Assembly: GCA_022340315.1 (NCBI GenBank)
Contig: JAJDOD010000116.1
Location: forward strand, 1 to 37,267
Direction of reading: 5' to 3'
Source: Silicimonas sp.
Lineage (GTDB): Bacteria > Pseudomonadota > Alphaproteobacteria > Rhodobacterales > Rhodobacteraceae
DNA: 37,267 nt
The notes under the pieces were generated by a model, which made no database searches, was not told where the DNA came from, and saw nothing but the letters and a program-made list of their open reading frames with translations. Position 1 is the first letter of the stretch, and every line of letters starts with the position of its first letter. Of the stretch, positions 1-10,643 are shown piece after piece. The position numbers and the translations under genes are program-made.

Positions 1-391
1 TCGCCGGGCCGATCACGCTGGGGCTGCCGCCCAACGCCCGGAAGGCACGCGCGACATGTCGCCGCTCGACACCGGGAATGTCCGAACCGATCAGCACGCT
101 CGGCCCTGTGGTCATGGCCAGGACCCGCGCCATGCGCTGCCCCAGATCGCCGTTCCCCTGCGGGATGCGGCGCAGGCGAACCGGCCAGCACCGGCTGGCC
201 ATACCCTCGAAATCAGGCGTGACGGCAAGCGCCAGATCCCAACGCGGATCCTGCAGACGCCGCAGCAACGCCCGAACCTGCCGCCGGTACCACCATGCCG
301 CTTCCGCCATGCCAATGGACCGCCCCAGCCGCGTCTTGACACGGCCTGGCCGAGGTTCCTTGACCATGACGATCAACGTCGGGCGCCTCAC
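1..391 (-). CDS. TIGR04282/DUF2064-type glycosyltransferase, N-terminal part (runs off window start)
   Basis: Minus-strand reading from a GTG at 391 (GTGA overlap with the upstream stop) gives [40 protein letters not shown]...PSVLIGSDIPG, typical of this family. The ORF track missed it because of the GTG start and truncation. Confidence 0.75.
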   Translation of the reverse strand, partial: MRRPTLIVMVKEPRPGRVKTRLGRSIGMAEAAWWYRRQVRALLRRLQDPRWDLALAVTPDFEGMASRCWPVRLRRIPQGNGDLGQRMARVLAMTTGPSVLIGSDIPGVERRHVARAFRALGGSPSVIGPA

Positions 392-804
392 AGCTCCATC
401 TTCATGTCGCGGTGGGGAATGCCTGCATCCATGAACTCGGGTCCATAGGGTTCGTAGCCAAGCGCCTCGTAAAACGTCAATGCATGGGTCTGCGCAGCAA
501 GCCGCGCCTCGCGCAAACCCTCGTCGCGCAAGACATCCGCCGCCGCCCGCATGATCGCCTTGCCAAGACCCAGGCCGCGCACCGCATCCAGCACCGCGAC
601 CCTCCCGATCTTGCCATAGCCATCACCGACGACAATGCGCGCTGTTCCCACCGGCTGGCCCTCGTGAAGCGCGATCAGGTGTATGGCGTCGCTGTCCAGT
701 TCGTCCCGCTCGATGTTTTCAGGCACGTTCTGCCCGATGATGAACACGACGCGCCGGATCTCAAGCACCGCCTCCATGTCCTCCGGACCGGCCCTGCGGA
801 TCAT
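388..804 (-). CDS. GNAT family N-acetyltransferase
   Basis: 138 aa ORF with GNAT pattern ([11 protein letters not shown]...[25 protein letters not shown]...[26 protein letters not shown]). Confidence 0.9.
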   Translation of the reverse strand: MIRRAGPEDMEAVLEIRRVVFIIGQNVPENIERDELDSDAIHLIALHEGQPVGTARIVVGDGYGKIGRVAVLDAVRGLGLGKAIMRAAADVLRDEGLREARLAAQTHALTFYEALGYEPYGPEFMDAGIPHRDMKMEL

Positions 805-1943
805 GCGAAATAACTCTCGAGAATACGTCGATACACCATCTTCAACCTGCGAATATCGTCCACCGACACGCGCTCATCCACCTGGTGCATGGTCTTGCCG
901 ACCAGGCCGAACTCGACCACCGGACAATGATCCTTCACGAAACGCGCGTCCGAAGTGCCTCCGGAAGTCGACAGCTCCGGAACCATCCCGGTCTCGGCCT
1001 CTATTGCCGCTGAAACGAGGTCCGAGAGCGGCCCCGGCGGCGTCAGGAAGCTCTCGCCCGAGATCTTGAAACGACTTGCGAAGTCGATGCCGGTTTCGCT
1101 GGCGATTTTCTCCACCTCCTCTTCCAGCCATTGCGTCAGGCTGGCGCCAGAGTGTCCGTCATTGAAGCGGATGTTGATTGCGGCGCTGCACGAGGCCGGA
1201 ATAACGTTGGTCGCCGTGTTGCCGGTGTCAAAGGTCGTGACCGCCAGCGTCGAAGCATCGAAATGCTCGGTCCCACGGTCCAATTCGGCAGACGCCAGCC
1301 GGTCGATCAGTCGCGCCATCGCGGGAACCGGATTCTTCGCGCGGTGCGGATAGGCCGAATGCCCCTGCACGCCTGTCGCGGTGAACCAGGCAGTCATCGA
1401 GCCGCGCCGACCGATCTTGATCGCCTCGCCAAGTTTCGCAGGGCTCGTCGGCTCACCAACAACGCAGACCGACATGGCCTCACCGTGAGAACTCATCCAA
1501 TCGAGAATGGCGGTCGTGCCGTCGGTCGCATCGGCCTCCTCGTCGCCGGTCACGGTGATCACGATGGCGCCTTCTGGAGGCGCGTCCGCCACCAGGTCGA
1601 CGGCAGCAGCAACAAAGGCCGCCACACCGCTCTTCATGTCCGTCGCTCCTCGCCCATAGAGCCAGCCATCGACGATCTCCGCACCGAATGGCGGTTGCGT
1701 CCAGGCGGCTTCGTCGCCCACCGGCACGACGTCCGTATGCCCGTTGAAGCCGAACGTCTTCGGATGACCCTTGTCGCCCCATCGCGCGACGAGATTGGAG
1801 ATTCCGCCCCGATCCGCCCGGAAGCACTCGAAACCGGCTTCAGTAAGAAGCGCTTCCAGAAGCGAAATCGCGCCTCCTTCCTCGGGCGTGACGGAGGGAC
1901 AGCGCACCAGATGGGCGGTCAGGTCTACTGGATCACAACTCAT
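801..1943 (-). CDS. dapE: Succinyl-diaminopimelate desuccinylase
   Basis: M20 peptidase motifs ([49 protein letters not shown]). Start taken at [24 protein letters not shown]. Confidence 0.93.
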   Translation of the reverse strand: MSCDPVDLTAHLVRCPSVTPEEGGAISLLEALLTEAGFECFRADRGGISNLVARWGDKGHPKTFGFNGHTDVVPVGDEAAWTQPPFGAEIVDGWLYGRGATDMKSGVAAFVAAAVDLVADAPPEGAIVITVTGDEEADATDGTTAILDWMSSHGEAMSVCVVGEPTSPAKLGEAIKIGRRGSMTAWFTATGVQGHSAYPHRAKNPVPAMARLIDRLASAELDRGTEHFDASTLAVTTFDTGNTATNVIPASCSAAINIRFNDGHSGASLTQWLEEEVEKIASETGIDFASRFKISGESFLTPPGPLSDLVSAAIEAETGMVPELSTSGGTSDARFVKDHCPVVEFGLVGKTMHQVDERVSVDDIRRLKMVYRRILESYFA

Positions 1944-2236
1944 GCCTTTGGCTAACCTGTGGCCCGGTACACCGCAATCCACTTCCTCGAGCCGGAGCTA
2001 CGCAAGTCCGGTCCTGCCCTTGGTCCGCCTGTGGCACGAATATCACCTCGGCAATCTGCGGGAACACCGATTCTTTCCGGAATGGTCGAGTTAGTTCATT
2101 GTTCCCCATAGATAAACCCGAGGCAGGGTCACAGGGTGCGGGACGGAGAAAACTTCGGCCGCACGGCATGTTGCGAAGACGATCGGCTGCGGGCACCCCG
2201 CGCCGTGGCCTGCCCCGATTTCGGCACGAGGCAGGC

Positions 2237-3802
2237 ATGGCAGAACTGACATACGATACCACGGCCTCCGCGCTTCAGATGGCGCAGTTGATCTTCGGTG
2301 ATGCAGTGACGGTCACGGGAGCCACCTACACAGGCGATCCGGACGCATCCGCGATCTATTCGGACGGCGACTCGATCTCACCGGGCGTTACGCCCAGCGA
2401 CAGTGGCGTAATCCTTTCCACCGGCGAAGCGCAGGCATTCACGCGAAATGGCGGCAACCCCAATACCAATCAGAATACCAACACGACCACTCCCAGCAGC
2501 GGTCCCAACGGCGATCCGGATTTCGATGCGATTGCAGGGCTCGAGACATACGATGCCTCGTATCTCGAAGTCTCTTTCATCCCTGACGAGGGCGTAGAGT
2601 TCATCACGCTCGAGTTCGTGTTCTCATCCGAGGAGTACCCCGAGTTTGCCGGGTCCATCTACAACGACATGGTCGGCGTGTGGATTGACGGTGAAAACGT
2701 CCCGCTCGCCGCCGGCTCCGGCCTGGCAAGCGTCGGAAACATCAACGATTCCGGAGGCGTCAATCTTTTCCAAAGCAACACGAACGACGAATTCAACACT
2801 GAGATGGATGGTTTTACCATTTCGCTTTCGTTCGTAATCCCGGTCACGCCCGGCGAAGAGCAGACCTTGAAGATCGGTGTCGCAGACGTCTCGGACAACC
2901 AGTACGATTCCAACCTGCTGATCGCCGCGAACAGCGTCCAGGGAGAGCTCATCGCGACCACGGATGAGTACCTGCTGCGCCCCGGAGACGAACGCATCGC
3001 AGATGTTCTCGCCAACGACATCAACCTGACCGGCGGTGCGGCCTTCATTACCCATATCAATGGACAAGCAGTCACACCCGGCGACAGCGTTACCCTGACA
3101 ACCGGACAGACGGTAACGCTGAACGCCGATGGCACGCTCAGCCTCGTCGGAAACGAAGCCTCCGAAGACGTCGCGTTCACCTACGAAATCGGCACAACGA
3201 CCGGCGACAGCGCCGTTGGCTTTGTCATCATCGACACCGTTCCATGCTTCGTGGCCGAAACCTTGATCCGCGCCGAGAAAGGGAACATTCCCGTCGAGCA
3301 CCTGAAAATCGGCGACCGCCTTTTCACGCGGGACGACGGCTTGCAGACTTTGCGTTGGATAGGGCGGCGACGGCTCCCCGCCGAGGGCAAGATGGCCCCC
3401 GTCCGAATCTCCGCAGAAACCTTCGGCTCACACGACGATTTGCTGGTCTCCCCTCTCCACCGAATTCTGATTCAGAACCCACACGCCGAACTTCTCTACG
3501 GGTCAAGCGAAGTGCTCGTCATGGCGAAAGACCTGATCGACGGGCGTAACGTGCGGCAGGTTTCAGGTGGGTATGTCGAGTACTTTCACCTCCTCTTCGA
3601 CCGACACCAGGTGGTTTGGTCGAATGGCCTGGCCAGCGAAAGCTTCCTGCCGGGTCCGCAAACAATCGGGAGTTTCGAGGCCGACATGGTGGCAGAGATT
3701 CGCGCGATCTTTCCCGATCTCGATCCCGAGAGCGGTGCCGGATACGGGCCAACCGCCCGTCCCGCACTGAGGCGCTACGAGGCACGCCTGCTGGTTGCCT
3801 GA
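2237..3802 (+). CDS. Choice-of-anchor L domain / C-terminal Hint domain protein
   Basis: FVFSSEEYPEFAGSIYNDMVGVWIDG resembles choice-of-anchor L. PCFVAETLIRAEKGNIPVEHLKIGDRLFTRDDG...SPLHRILI...HQVVWSNGLASESFLPG is Hint_2-like. Start placed at MAELTYDTTASALQMAQLIFG within the longer ORF. Confidence 0.85.
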   Translation: MAELTYDTTASALQMAQLIFGDAVTVTGATYTGDPDASAIYSDGDSISPGVTPSDSGVILSTGEAQAFTRNGGNPNTNQNTNTTTPSSGPNGDPDFDAIAGLETYDASYLEVSFIPDEGVEFITLEFVFSSEEYPEFAGSIYNDMVGVWIDGENVPLAAGSGLASVGNINDSGGVNLFQSNTNDEFNTEMDGFTISLSFVIPVTPGEEQTLKIGVADVSDNQYDSNLLIAANSVQGELIATTDEYLLRPGDERIADVLANDINLTGGAAFITHINGQAVTPGDSVTLTTGQTVTLNADGTLSLVGNEASEDVAFTYEIGTTTGDSAVGFVIIDTVPCFVAETLIRAEKGNIPVEHLKIGDRLFTRDDGLQTLRWIGRRRLPAEGKMAPVRISAETFGSHDDLLVSPLHRILIQNPHAELLYGSSEVLVMAKDLIDGRNVRQVSGGYVEYFHLLFDRHQVVWSNGLASESFLPGPQTIGSFEADMVAEIRAIFPDLDPESGAGYGPTARPALRRYEARLLVA

Positions 3803-3805
3803 GCG

Positions 3806-4441
3806 TTAGAGCCCCAACATTGCGACCGCGCCCGGCAGTTCCTCTGGGTGCGATACCGTCGTGGTCGCGTGCCGCCATTCCTCTTCGTTGCCATAACCCC
3901 AGCGCACCGCGATCGAGGGCATCCCGACCGATTGCGCTGCGGCGAAGTCATGGTGCCGGTCACCGACCATGACCGAGCTTGCGGCATCCTCGCCGGTTCG
4001 CTCCAGAGCATAGGCAAGCAGATCGCCCTTCCAGTTTCGCGTGCCATCCAGTTCCGGCCCGAATTCCGCACTCAAGAACCCAGACAGACCGAAATGCGCA
4101 GTTATCTTGGTCGCGGCCACGTGCGGCTTGGCGGTGGCCAGGTAAAGCTTGTGTCCCGCCGCATCCAGTTCTTCGATCATCGGGAACACGCCGTCATATA
4201 CCTCGGCGTCGAACATCCCGCCCATTTCGTAGATCTCGCGATAGGCGTCGATGACCTCCTGCGGGTCACGCATTCCAATCTGTTTGAAACTGTCCGCGAA
4301 AGGCGGTCCAATCATCCAGGTCAGATCCTGCGCAACCAGGTCATGCCGCCCGACGGTGGCCAGCGCCTCCTTCAGCGACGACAGAATTCCGGGACGCGAA
4401 TCCATAAGCGTTCCATCGAGATCTAGGAATATCGCGCTCAA
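3806..4441 (-). CDS. HAD family hydrolase (phosphoglycolate phosphatase-like)
   Basis: FLDLDGTLMDSRPGI motif I; YLATAKP motif II; VMVGDRHHDFAAA motif IV. Confidence 0.9.
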   Translation of the reverse strand: MSAIFLDLDGTLMDSRPGILSSLKEALATVGRHDLVAQDLTWMIGPPFADSFKQIGMRDPQEVIDAYREIYEMGGMFDAEVYDGVFPMIEELDAAGHKLYLATAKPHVAATKITAHFGLSGFLSAEFGPELDGTRNWKGDLLAYALERTGEDAASSVMVGDRHHDFAAAQSVGMPSIAVRWGYGNEEEWRHATTTVSHPEELPGAVAMLGL

Positions 4442-4767
4442 GCGTCCCCCTCCTTCAAGACAGTGGTTTCGGCGACGATCACGGCGTTGTCATCCAGGGC
4501 ACGCCGCATCAGCGCCCGGTCTTCGTCTCCGATCTCGTGCCCTTCCTCCTCGCGCTCCCGCAAGGTGCCGTAGCTCGTCACGTCGAGGGGAACAAGGTCG
4601 GCGGATTTCAGCACCGCGACGGTCTCGCGAACCGCTTCACCTTCGTCTCGACCCGAAGAATAGCAGAGGAGCGCCGCCCCGATCGCGTCCGGAGGCAGAC
4701 CGTCGCCAGGTCCGCGGCCGGTCTGAACCAGTAGGGTATAGACTTCGGTTTCCCTGTTCTTCGCCAT
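4438..4767 (-). CDS. Conserved hypothetical protein (unknown function)
   Basis: 110-codon ORF with ATGA-type overlap with the downstream HAD gene. No recognised motif. Confidence 0.7.
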   Translation of the reverse strand: MAKNRETEVYTLLVQTGRGPGDGLPPDAIGAALLCYSSGRDEGEAVRETVAVLKSADLVPLDVTSYGTLREREEEGHEIGDEDRALMRRALDDNAVIVAETTVLKEGDA

Positions 4768-4810
4768 GTCCGCGGCCTAGGCCGTTCTAGGAACAATGTC
4801 CATGTGCAAG

Positions 4811-5476
4811 CTAGTACCAGGGAATCAACGGGGCCGTTTCGGGCATCTCGGGAGACATCGATTCAGGCCGTTCATATAAAAGGCGGAAACCGGCACGCGC
4901 CGTCCAGTCCATGCCGCTCTTGGGCGCCTGCTTCCAGAGGCGACCGGCCAGCTCCGAGTTGGTTTCCTCTCGAATGGCATTCAATAGAACCTGATCGCCC
5001 CCCGCCTCCAGCATTCGAATGACATCATCGGGCTGCCGCGTCAGGCACTCCTCAGCCCGCGGAGCTTCGTGCAGCTTCACCACACCTTGCCGTTCGGCGG
5101 TGCGGAACCCGTTCATCAGGGCAGCCCTTACAGGCGGATCCGCCAGGCAGTAGTGATCGCGAAAGGCATCGTAGTTCCAGTAGAGATCATCGGTTCCACC
5201 GCCCATCTGAATTCGATCCAGCAAAAGGATCGCGGTTCCAACGATGAAGCTGTTGAAATCGTCATCCGGCATCGCCGCAGCCTGCAGCACTGTCGAATAT
5301 ACGCGTGAGCCGTCATCTGCGAAGACGCCGCCCACCGACACTACGGCCTGAAGCGCCGCGCGGTCGGCTCCGTGCCGACCGAGACGCTCCACCGCATCGC
5401 GATGAAAGTGCACCACGTCTTGCAGGTCAGAAACGGCCTGCCGTGTGCGGAAAACATCCGCGGAACTCGTAAACAT
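4811..5476 (-). CDS. Hypothetical protein (unknown function)
   Basis: 221 aa ORF in an otherwise uncovered gap with plausible composition (MFTSSADVFRTRQAVSDLQDVVHFHRDAVERLGRHG...). No recognised family. Confidence 0.7.
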   Translation of the reverse strand: MFTSSADVFRTRQAVSDLQDVVHFHRDAVERLGRHGADRAALQAVVSVGGVFADDGSRVYSTVLQAAAMPDDDFNSFIVGTAILLLDRIQMGGGTDDLYWNYDAFRDHYCLADPPVRAALMNGFRTAERQGVVKLHEAPRAEECLTRQPDDVIRMLEAGGDQVLLNAIREETNSELAGRLWKQAPKSGMDWTARAGFRLLYERPESMSPEMPETAPLIPWY

Positions 5477-5603
5477 CCATAAAAATTAGCCTAAACAAAT
5501 GGCCAAATGGCGGCACCTCGGAGACGGAAGCAGGAAAAACCTGAGACAAGTATCGCCCGTGCCATTTTGGGCACATGGGTGCCGCGCAAAGGCACCTAAC
5601 GGA

Positions 5604-6431
5604 TTAGTCCCGCAACAGTTCGTTGATGCCTGTCTTGGAGCGTGTCCGTTCATCGACCCGCTTCACGATTACCGCGCAATAGAGGTGCACGCCGCCCGTG
5701 GATGGCATCGACCCAGCGACGACCACCGAATAGGGCGGCACCTCGCCATACATGACCTCACCGCTTTCGCGATCGACAATCTTGGTCGACTGACCGATGA
5801 ACACGCCCATGCCCAGGACAGACCCCTCGCGCACGATGACACCTTCGACGACCTCGGAGCGCGCGCCGATGAAGCAATTGTCCTCGATGATCGTTGGCCC
5901 CGCCTGCATCGGCTCAAGCACGCCGCCGATCCCGACACCGCCTGACAGGTGGACGTTCTTGCCGATCTGCGCGCACGACCCGACCGTGGCCCAGGTATCC
6001 ACCATCGTGCCGCTGTCGACGTAGGCGCCGAGATTCACGAAGGACGGCATCAGCACCACGCCCGGCGCGATATAGGCCGAGCGGCGGACGATACAGTTCG
6101 GAACCGCACGAAAGCCAGCCGCCTTCCACTGATCGTCGTCCCAGTCCTTCCACTTGCTGTCGACCTTGTCCCACCAGGCCCCGCCCTGGGGGCTACCGGA
6201 CTGCTGCTCCATATCCTTCAGCCGGAAGCCAAGCAGAACCGCCTTCTTCGCCCACTGGTTCACATGCCAGTCGCCTGCCTCACCGCGCTCCGCAACGCGC
6301 AGCGTACCGCCGTCGAGCGCGTTCAGCGTTTCCTCGATCGCCTCGCGGGTCTCGCCTCCGGTCGCCGGAGTGATCTGATCCCGGGCGTCCCAGGCCGCTT
6401 CGATTGCCGTTTCAAGCTGAGCGTTTGACAT
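5604..6431 (-). CDS. dapD: 2,3,4,5-tetrahydropyridine-2,6-dicarboxylate N-succinyltransferase
   Basis: Left-handed beta-helix hexapeptides and signature [40 protein letters not shown]. Start at [18 protein letters not shown]. Confidence 0.95.
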   Translation of the reverse strand: MSNAQLETAIEAAWDARDQITPATGGETREAIEETLNALDGGTLRVAERGEAGDWHVNQWAKKAVLLGFRLKDMEQQSGSPQGGAWWDKVDSKWKDWDDDQWKAAGFRAVPNCIVRRSAYIAPGVVLMPSFVNLGAYVDSGTMVDTWATVGSCAQIGKNVHLSGGVGIGGVLEPMQAGPTIIEDNCFIGARSEVVEGVIVREGSVLGMGVFIGQSTKIVDRESGEVMYGEVPPYSVVVAGSMPSTGGVHLYCAVIVKRVDERTRSKTGINELLRD

Positions 6432-6494
6432 GCGCCATCCTTCCGTTTCGTCGGCAGGGGACTTAGCGCGAGGTCGGCCCGAGGGCAATCGCTC

Positions 6495-7493
6495 CTAAGC
6501 GCGTTCGACAAGACCCGGCGCAGGCCGCAATTCACCCACGACCTGCCGGTTTCTGTTTTCGATCGGCCCGGCAAGATATGGTGCCAGAAGCGGATCGCTC
6601 GCATCTGCGACCCCCAGCCGGACCAGGATAGCCGCCATTGCGGCCTCGGCGCCGCGGGTCGCGCCGTCCTCGATCTTCAGCGCCACACCCAATTTCAAGC
6701 CGGGGAGGATCGCAATGTAGAACCCCTCGGCCCCGGTCTTGACCGCTGCGCCGCCCCTCGCCGCCTGCATCATCGCGGCGCAGGCGCGCCCCTTTCCGGA
6801 CACCAGTTCCGGGTGCGCCATCATGGCGTCGCGCAGTGCCGACATGGCGCGGTCGCGCGCGCCCGAAGCCTGCCCGGCCACCGCAAAGGCCGCCATGCCC
6901 CGCGCCATGCCCGCAAGGCTCACCGCGAAGTTCGGGGCCGAACAGCCGTCGATGCCGAAACCGGCGCTCTGCTCGTCGCAAACCTCCTCCATCGCCGTTC
7001 TGACCGCCCGCTGAACCGGATGTTCCGGATCCACGTAGTCGGGCGAAGCATTCAGATGACGCGTGAGCGTCAGAAAGCCGGCATGCTTGCCGGAGCAATT
7101 GTTGTGAACCCTCGTCGGCGCAACACCCTCACGGATCATCGCCTCGAACAACGCCTCGTCCTGCGATGGCTGCGGACCGCAGCACAGCGCGTGTTCGTCC
7201 AATCCGAGATCCGCAAGCCAGGCATTGACGAGGTCCACATGCCGTTGCTCACCGCTATGCGACGCGCAGGCCAGCGCAAGCTGACGGGTATCCAGATGCG
7301 CGCCCGCGCCACTTTCCAGAAGCGGCAGCGCCTGCAGCATCTTTGCCGACGACCTCGGAAGCACGACCTTGGACGGATCGCCCCAGGCCTCGACGATTTC
7401 ACCGTCGGCCCGCGTGATGACGGCATGCCCGAAGTGCCGCGATTCCACGAACGGCCCCCTCGTCACCTCTGCGAGCGCCACGCTCTCCAGCAT
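6495..7493 (-). CDS. Asparaginase (L-asparaginase II family, PF06089-type)
   Basis: EVTRGPFVESRHFGHAVI..., SSAKMLQALPLLESGAG, HNNCSGKHAGFL, GIDGCSAPNFAVSL. Confidence 0.88.
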   Translation of the reverse strand: MLESVALAEVTRGPFVESRHFGHAVITRADGEIVEAWGDPSKVVLPRSSAKMLQALPLLESGAGAHLDTRQLALACASHSGEQRHVDLVNAWLADLGLDEHALCCGPQPSQDEALFEAMIREGVAPTRVHNNCSGKHAGFLTLTRHLNASPDYVDPEHPVQRAVRTAMEEVCDEQSAGFGIDGCSAPNFAVSLAGMARGMAAFAVAGQASGARDRAMSALRDAMMAHPELVSGKGRACAAMMQAARGGAAVKTGAEGFYIAILPGLKLGVALKIEDGATRGAEAAMAAILVRLGVADASDPLLAPYLAGPIENRNRQVVGELRPAPGLVERA

Positions 7494-7642
7494 CCAGATC
7501 CCTCGCAAATCAAGATGGCAATTTTCTGCCGCAGGGGCTTCCCTCTCTCTGCCCAGTTACGTTATTCGTTCCACCAAGAACAACAACAATCTAACCGTTG
7601 GGCCGCGCCAACCCGGCGCCAGAGCGACGAGCAGGCAAAGGC

Positions 7643-8173
7643 ATGGACATGACTGGACGGATCGTTACCGCACTTACGACAGCACTGATCGCAACCACCA
7701 CGCCAGCACTGGCGCAGGACGAATCCAACCGCGTCGCCGCGGAAACCGACTGGGCGGTGTTCCAGGGCAGCGAACCCAAGGAGTGCTGGGCAGTGACCGC
7801 GCCGAAGGAGACCGTCAATACCCGTGACGGCAACGTGGTTTCGGTCCGGCGCGGGGACATTCTGCTTTTTGTCACCTACCGGCCCGAACAGAACATCTCG
7901 GGCGAAGTCAGCTTTACCGGCGGCTACCCGTTCGCGGACGGCTCGACCGCCACGCTCGAGATCGCCGGCACGACCTTCGAGCTGTTCACCGAAGGCGAAT
8001 ACGCCTGGCCCGCCACTCCGGCCGACGATCAGAAGATCGTCACGGCCATCAAGCGCGGAGCGGATGCCGTGGTCACGGCACGTTCGTCGCGGGGCACCCA
8101 GACCAAGGACACGTTCTCGCTTCTCGGCGCGACCTCGATGATCGAAGAGGCCGAGAAACTCTGCGCCGGCTGA
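7643..8173 (+). CDS. Invasion-associated locus B (IalB) family protein, secreted
   Basis: Signal-peptide-like N-terminus (MDMTGRIVTALTTALIATTTPALAQ) and IalB-like body (WAVFQGSEPKECWAVTAPKET...SFTGGYPF). Confidence 0.8.
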   Translation: MDMTGRIVTALTTALIATTTPALAQDESNRVAAETDWAVFQGSEPKECWAVTAPKETVNTRDGNVVSVRRGDILLFVTYRPEQNISGEVSFTGGYPFADGSTATLEIAGTTFELFTEGEYAWPATPADDQKIVTAIKRGADAVVTARSSRGTQTKDTFSLLGATSMIEEAEKLCAG

Positions 8174-8234
8174 TCCGGGCGGATTTTCTTTGGCATCCGG
8201 GCGCGGATCGCCTATATCGCCCATCTGATCCATC

Positions 8235-9434
8235 ATGGTGAGCGAAATGAGTGCCGACGCACCGATCACGCAGGACGTTCTGACGATCCCCCGCAAGGAT
8301 GCGGCCACAGACGGTCGCGTGAACCTTGTCGGCTTGACGCGCGATGGTCTGCGCGAGGCGCTTGTCGCCATCGGCACGCCCGAAAAGCAGGCACGGATGC
8401 GGGTCAATCAGATCTGGCAGTGGGTCTATCACTGGGGCGTGCGCGATTTCGAGGCGATGACCAATCTTGCCAAGGCCTATCGCGCCACCCTGGCCGAGAA
8501 TTTCAGGATCGAATTGCCCGAAGTTGTCAGCCGCCAGGTCAGCGACGACGGGACGCGAAAGTACCTGGTCCGGATCGCGGGAGGGCACGAGGTCGAGACG
8601 GTCTATATCCCCGAGGAAGATCGCGGCACGCTTTGCATCTCGTCCCAGGTCGGCTGCACGCTGACCTGCTCGTTCTGCCACACCGGCACGCAGAAACTGG
8701 TGCGCAACCTGACCGCCGGCGAGATCGTCGGCCAGATCATGCTGGCGCGCGACGATCTCGGCGAATGGCCGGAACCGGGCGTCGGCTCGGGCGAGGCGGG
8801 GCCGCGGCTTCTGTCGAATATCGTGCTGATGGGCATGGGCGAGCCGCTCTACAATTTCGAAGCCGTTCGCGACGCGATGAAGATCGCGATGGACGGCGAA
8901 GGAATAGCGCTGTCGCGCCGCCGGATCACGCTTTCCACCAGCGGCGTCGTGCCCGAGATCGCGCGCACGGCCGAGGAGATCGGCTGCATGCTGGCGGTCA
9001 GCTTCCACGCGACCACCGACGAGGTACGCAACAAGCTTGTGCCGATCAACAAGCGCTGGCCGATCGCCGAGTTGCTGGAGGCGCTGAAAGCCTATCCGAA
9101 GCTCTCGAACTCCGAGCGGATCACGTTTGAATACGTGATGCTGAAAGGCGTCAACGACAGCGACGAGGACGCGCGCCGCCTGGTGCAACTCATCAAGGGC
9201 ATTCCGGCGAAGATCAACCTGATCCCGTTCAACGAATGGCCTGGCGCGCCCTACGAGCGCTCGGACTGGCCGCGGATCAAGGCCTTTGCCGATATCATCT
9301 ACAAGGCCGGATACGCCTCGCCGATCCGCACGCCGCGCGGCGAAGACATCATGGCCGCCTGCGGGCAGCTCAAATCCGCGACCGAGCGGGCGCGCAAGAG
9401 CCGCAAGGAAATCGAGGCCGAGACCGGACTTTAG
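8235..9434 (+). CDS. rlmN: 23S rRNA (adenine2503-C2)-methyltransferase
   Basis: Radical [11 protein letters not shown] within [40 protein letters not shown]-terminal [11 protein letters not shown]. Confidence 0.96.
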   Translation: MVSEMSADAPITQDVLTIPRKDAATDGRVNLVGLTRDGLREALVAIGTPEKQARMRVNQIWQWVYHWGVRDFEAMTNLAKAYRATLAENFRIELPEVVSRQVSDDGTRKYLVRIAGGHEVETVYIPEEDRGTLCISSQVGCTLTCSFCHTGTQKLVRNLTAGEIVGQIMLARDDLGEWPEPGVGSGEAGPRLLSNIVLMGMGEPLYNFEAVRDAMKIAMDGEGIALSRRRITLSTSGVVPEIARTAEEIGCMLAVSFHATTDEVRNKLVPINKRWPIAELLEALKAYPKLSNSERITFEYVMLKGVNDSDEDARRLVQLIKGIPAKINLIPFNEWPGAPYERSDWPRIKAFADIIYKAGYASPIRTPRGEDIMAACGQLKSATERARKSRKEIEAETGL

Positions 9435-9664
9435 CCGACCCGGCTCAGGATCCAGAGCAGGACCACCGCACCGACCGTCGCCAGGATGAGCGAGCCGACA
9501 AGCCCGGTCGCCGCAAGTCCAACAGCGTTGCCGATAAACCCGCCGATCAGTGCGCCGATAACACCGACGAGCAGGTTTCCAAGCATCCCGCGCCGGCTCT
9601 TCATGATTTGGCCTGCCAGCCAGCCAGCCGCGAGACCGATGATCAGAAACAGTACAAGGCCCAT
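9431..9664 (-). CDS. GlsB/YeaQ/YmgE family stress-response membrane protein
   Basis: Small glycine-rich membrane protein: [35 protein letters not shown]. Confidence 0.88.
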   Translation of the reverse strand: MGLVLFLIIGLAAGWLAGQIMKSRRGMLGNLLVGVIGALIGGFIGNAVGLAATGLVGSLILATVGAVVLLWILSRVG

Positions 9665-9725
9665 CGTTCCGCCACTCCCAGGATGTCAGGACACCTTTCA
9701 GTTCTGAACCCAAGCACGCCGAGCG

Positions 9726-10574
9726 TCAACGCTCCGGGCTGTCGCGGCGCGTGGTCGGCAGATGCCAGTTCTCGATCAGGTCGATCGCCTCCTCGGCCGT
9801 CTCGACGAAGCGGAAGAGATCAAGATCCTGGGGAGAAATGGTGCCCGCATCGCTAAGGGCATCCCAGTCAATGATCTTTTGCCAGAAGTCCTTGCCAAAG
9901 AGCAGCATCGGCACGCGCCGCATCCGCCCGGTCTGGATCAGCGTCAGGGTCTCGAACAACTCGTCAAGCGTGCCGAACCCGCCGGGAAAAATCGCGACTG
10001 CGGCGGCGCGCATCAGGAAATGCATCTTGCGGATGGCAAAATAGTGAAAGTTGAACGCCAGATCCGGAGTGACGAAGGCATTGGGCGCCTGCTCGTGCGG
10101 AAGTACGATGTTCAGACCCATCGACACGCCGCCTGCTTCGTCCGCCCCCCGGTTACCGGCCTCCATCACGCCCGGCCCGCCACCAGTGACAATCACGTTC
10201 TCGCGCTGACCATCGGAGTTGCGGGTGGATTCTTCGGTCACCATGCGGGCGAACTTGCGCGCCTCCTCGTAGAACCGGCTGAGATCGGCCAGCGTCTCGG
10301 TCCGTGCGGAAGCCTTGTTATCCGGGCTCGGAATCCGCGCACCGCCGAACAGCACGATCGTCGAAGCGATGCCGTATTCCTCCATCAGCATCTCGGGCTT
10401 CAGAAGTTCCAGCTGCAACCGGACCGGACGCAACTCGTCGCGGCACAGAAAGTCGGGGTCCGCGAATGCGAGGCGATAGGACGGTGAACGCGTCTGGGGC
10501 GTATCCGGAATATCTCGCGCCGTTTCGATATCCTGGTGTGCATCGCGGAACGGGCGGTTCTTTTCGTCTTTCAT
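9726..10574 (-). CDS. LOG family protein (TIGR00730-type Rossmann fold)
   Basis: GGGPGVMEAGNRGADEAGG and PGGFGTLDELFE motifs. Confidence 0.9.
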   Translation of the reverse strand: MKDEKNRPFRDAHQDIETARDIPDTPQTRSPSYRLAFADPDFLCRDELRPVRLQLELLKPEMLMEEYGIASTIVLFGGARIPSPDNKASARTETLADLSRFYEEARKFARMVTEESTRNSDGQRENVIVTGGGPGVMEAGNRGADEAGGVSMGLNIVLPHEQAPNAFVTPDLAFNFHYFAIRKMHFLMRAAAVAIFPGGFGTLDELFETLTLIQTGRMRRVPMLLFGKDFWQKIIDWDALSDAGTISPQDLDLFRFVETAEEAIDLIENWHLPTTRRDSPER

Positions 10575-10643
10575 GGGCTTTCTCCCGTCGGCATCGGACC
10601 TGCATGGCAGGAGTGCGCCAGACGCGCAATGCGCTCAATCCGA

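Noticed and set aside
4773-4797. CGGCCTAGGCCG palindrome and GTTC-CTA-GAAC as a LexA/SOS box
   Set aside because: The alphaproteobacterial LexA site is GTTC-N7-GTTC (direct repeat); here the arms are inverted with N3. Short palindromes of this kind are expected by chance.
8073-9713. 546-aa minus-strand ORF opposite rlmN
   Set aside because: Antisense shadow of a confidently identified gene in GC-rich DNA; Arg/Ala/Gly/His-rich with no domain pattern.
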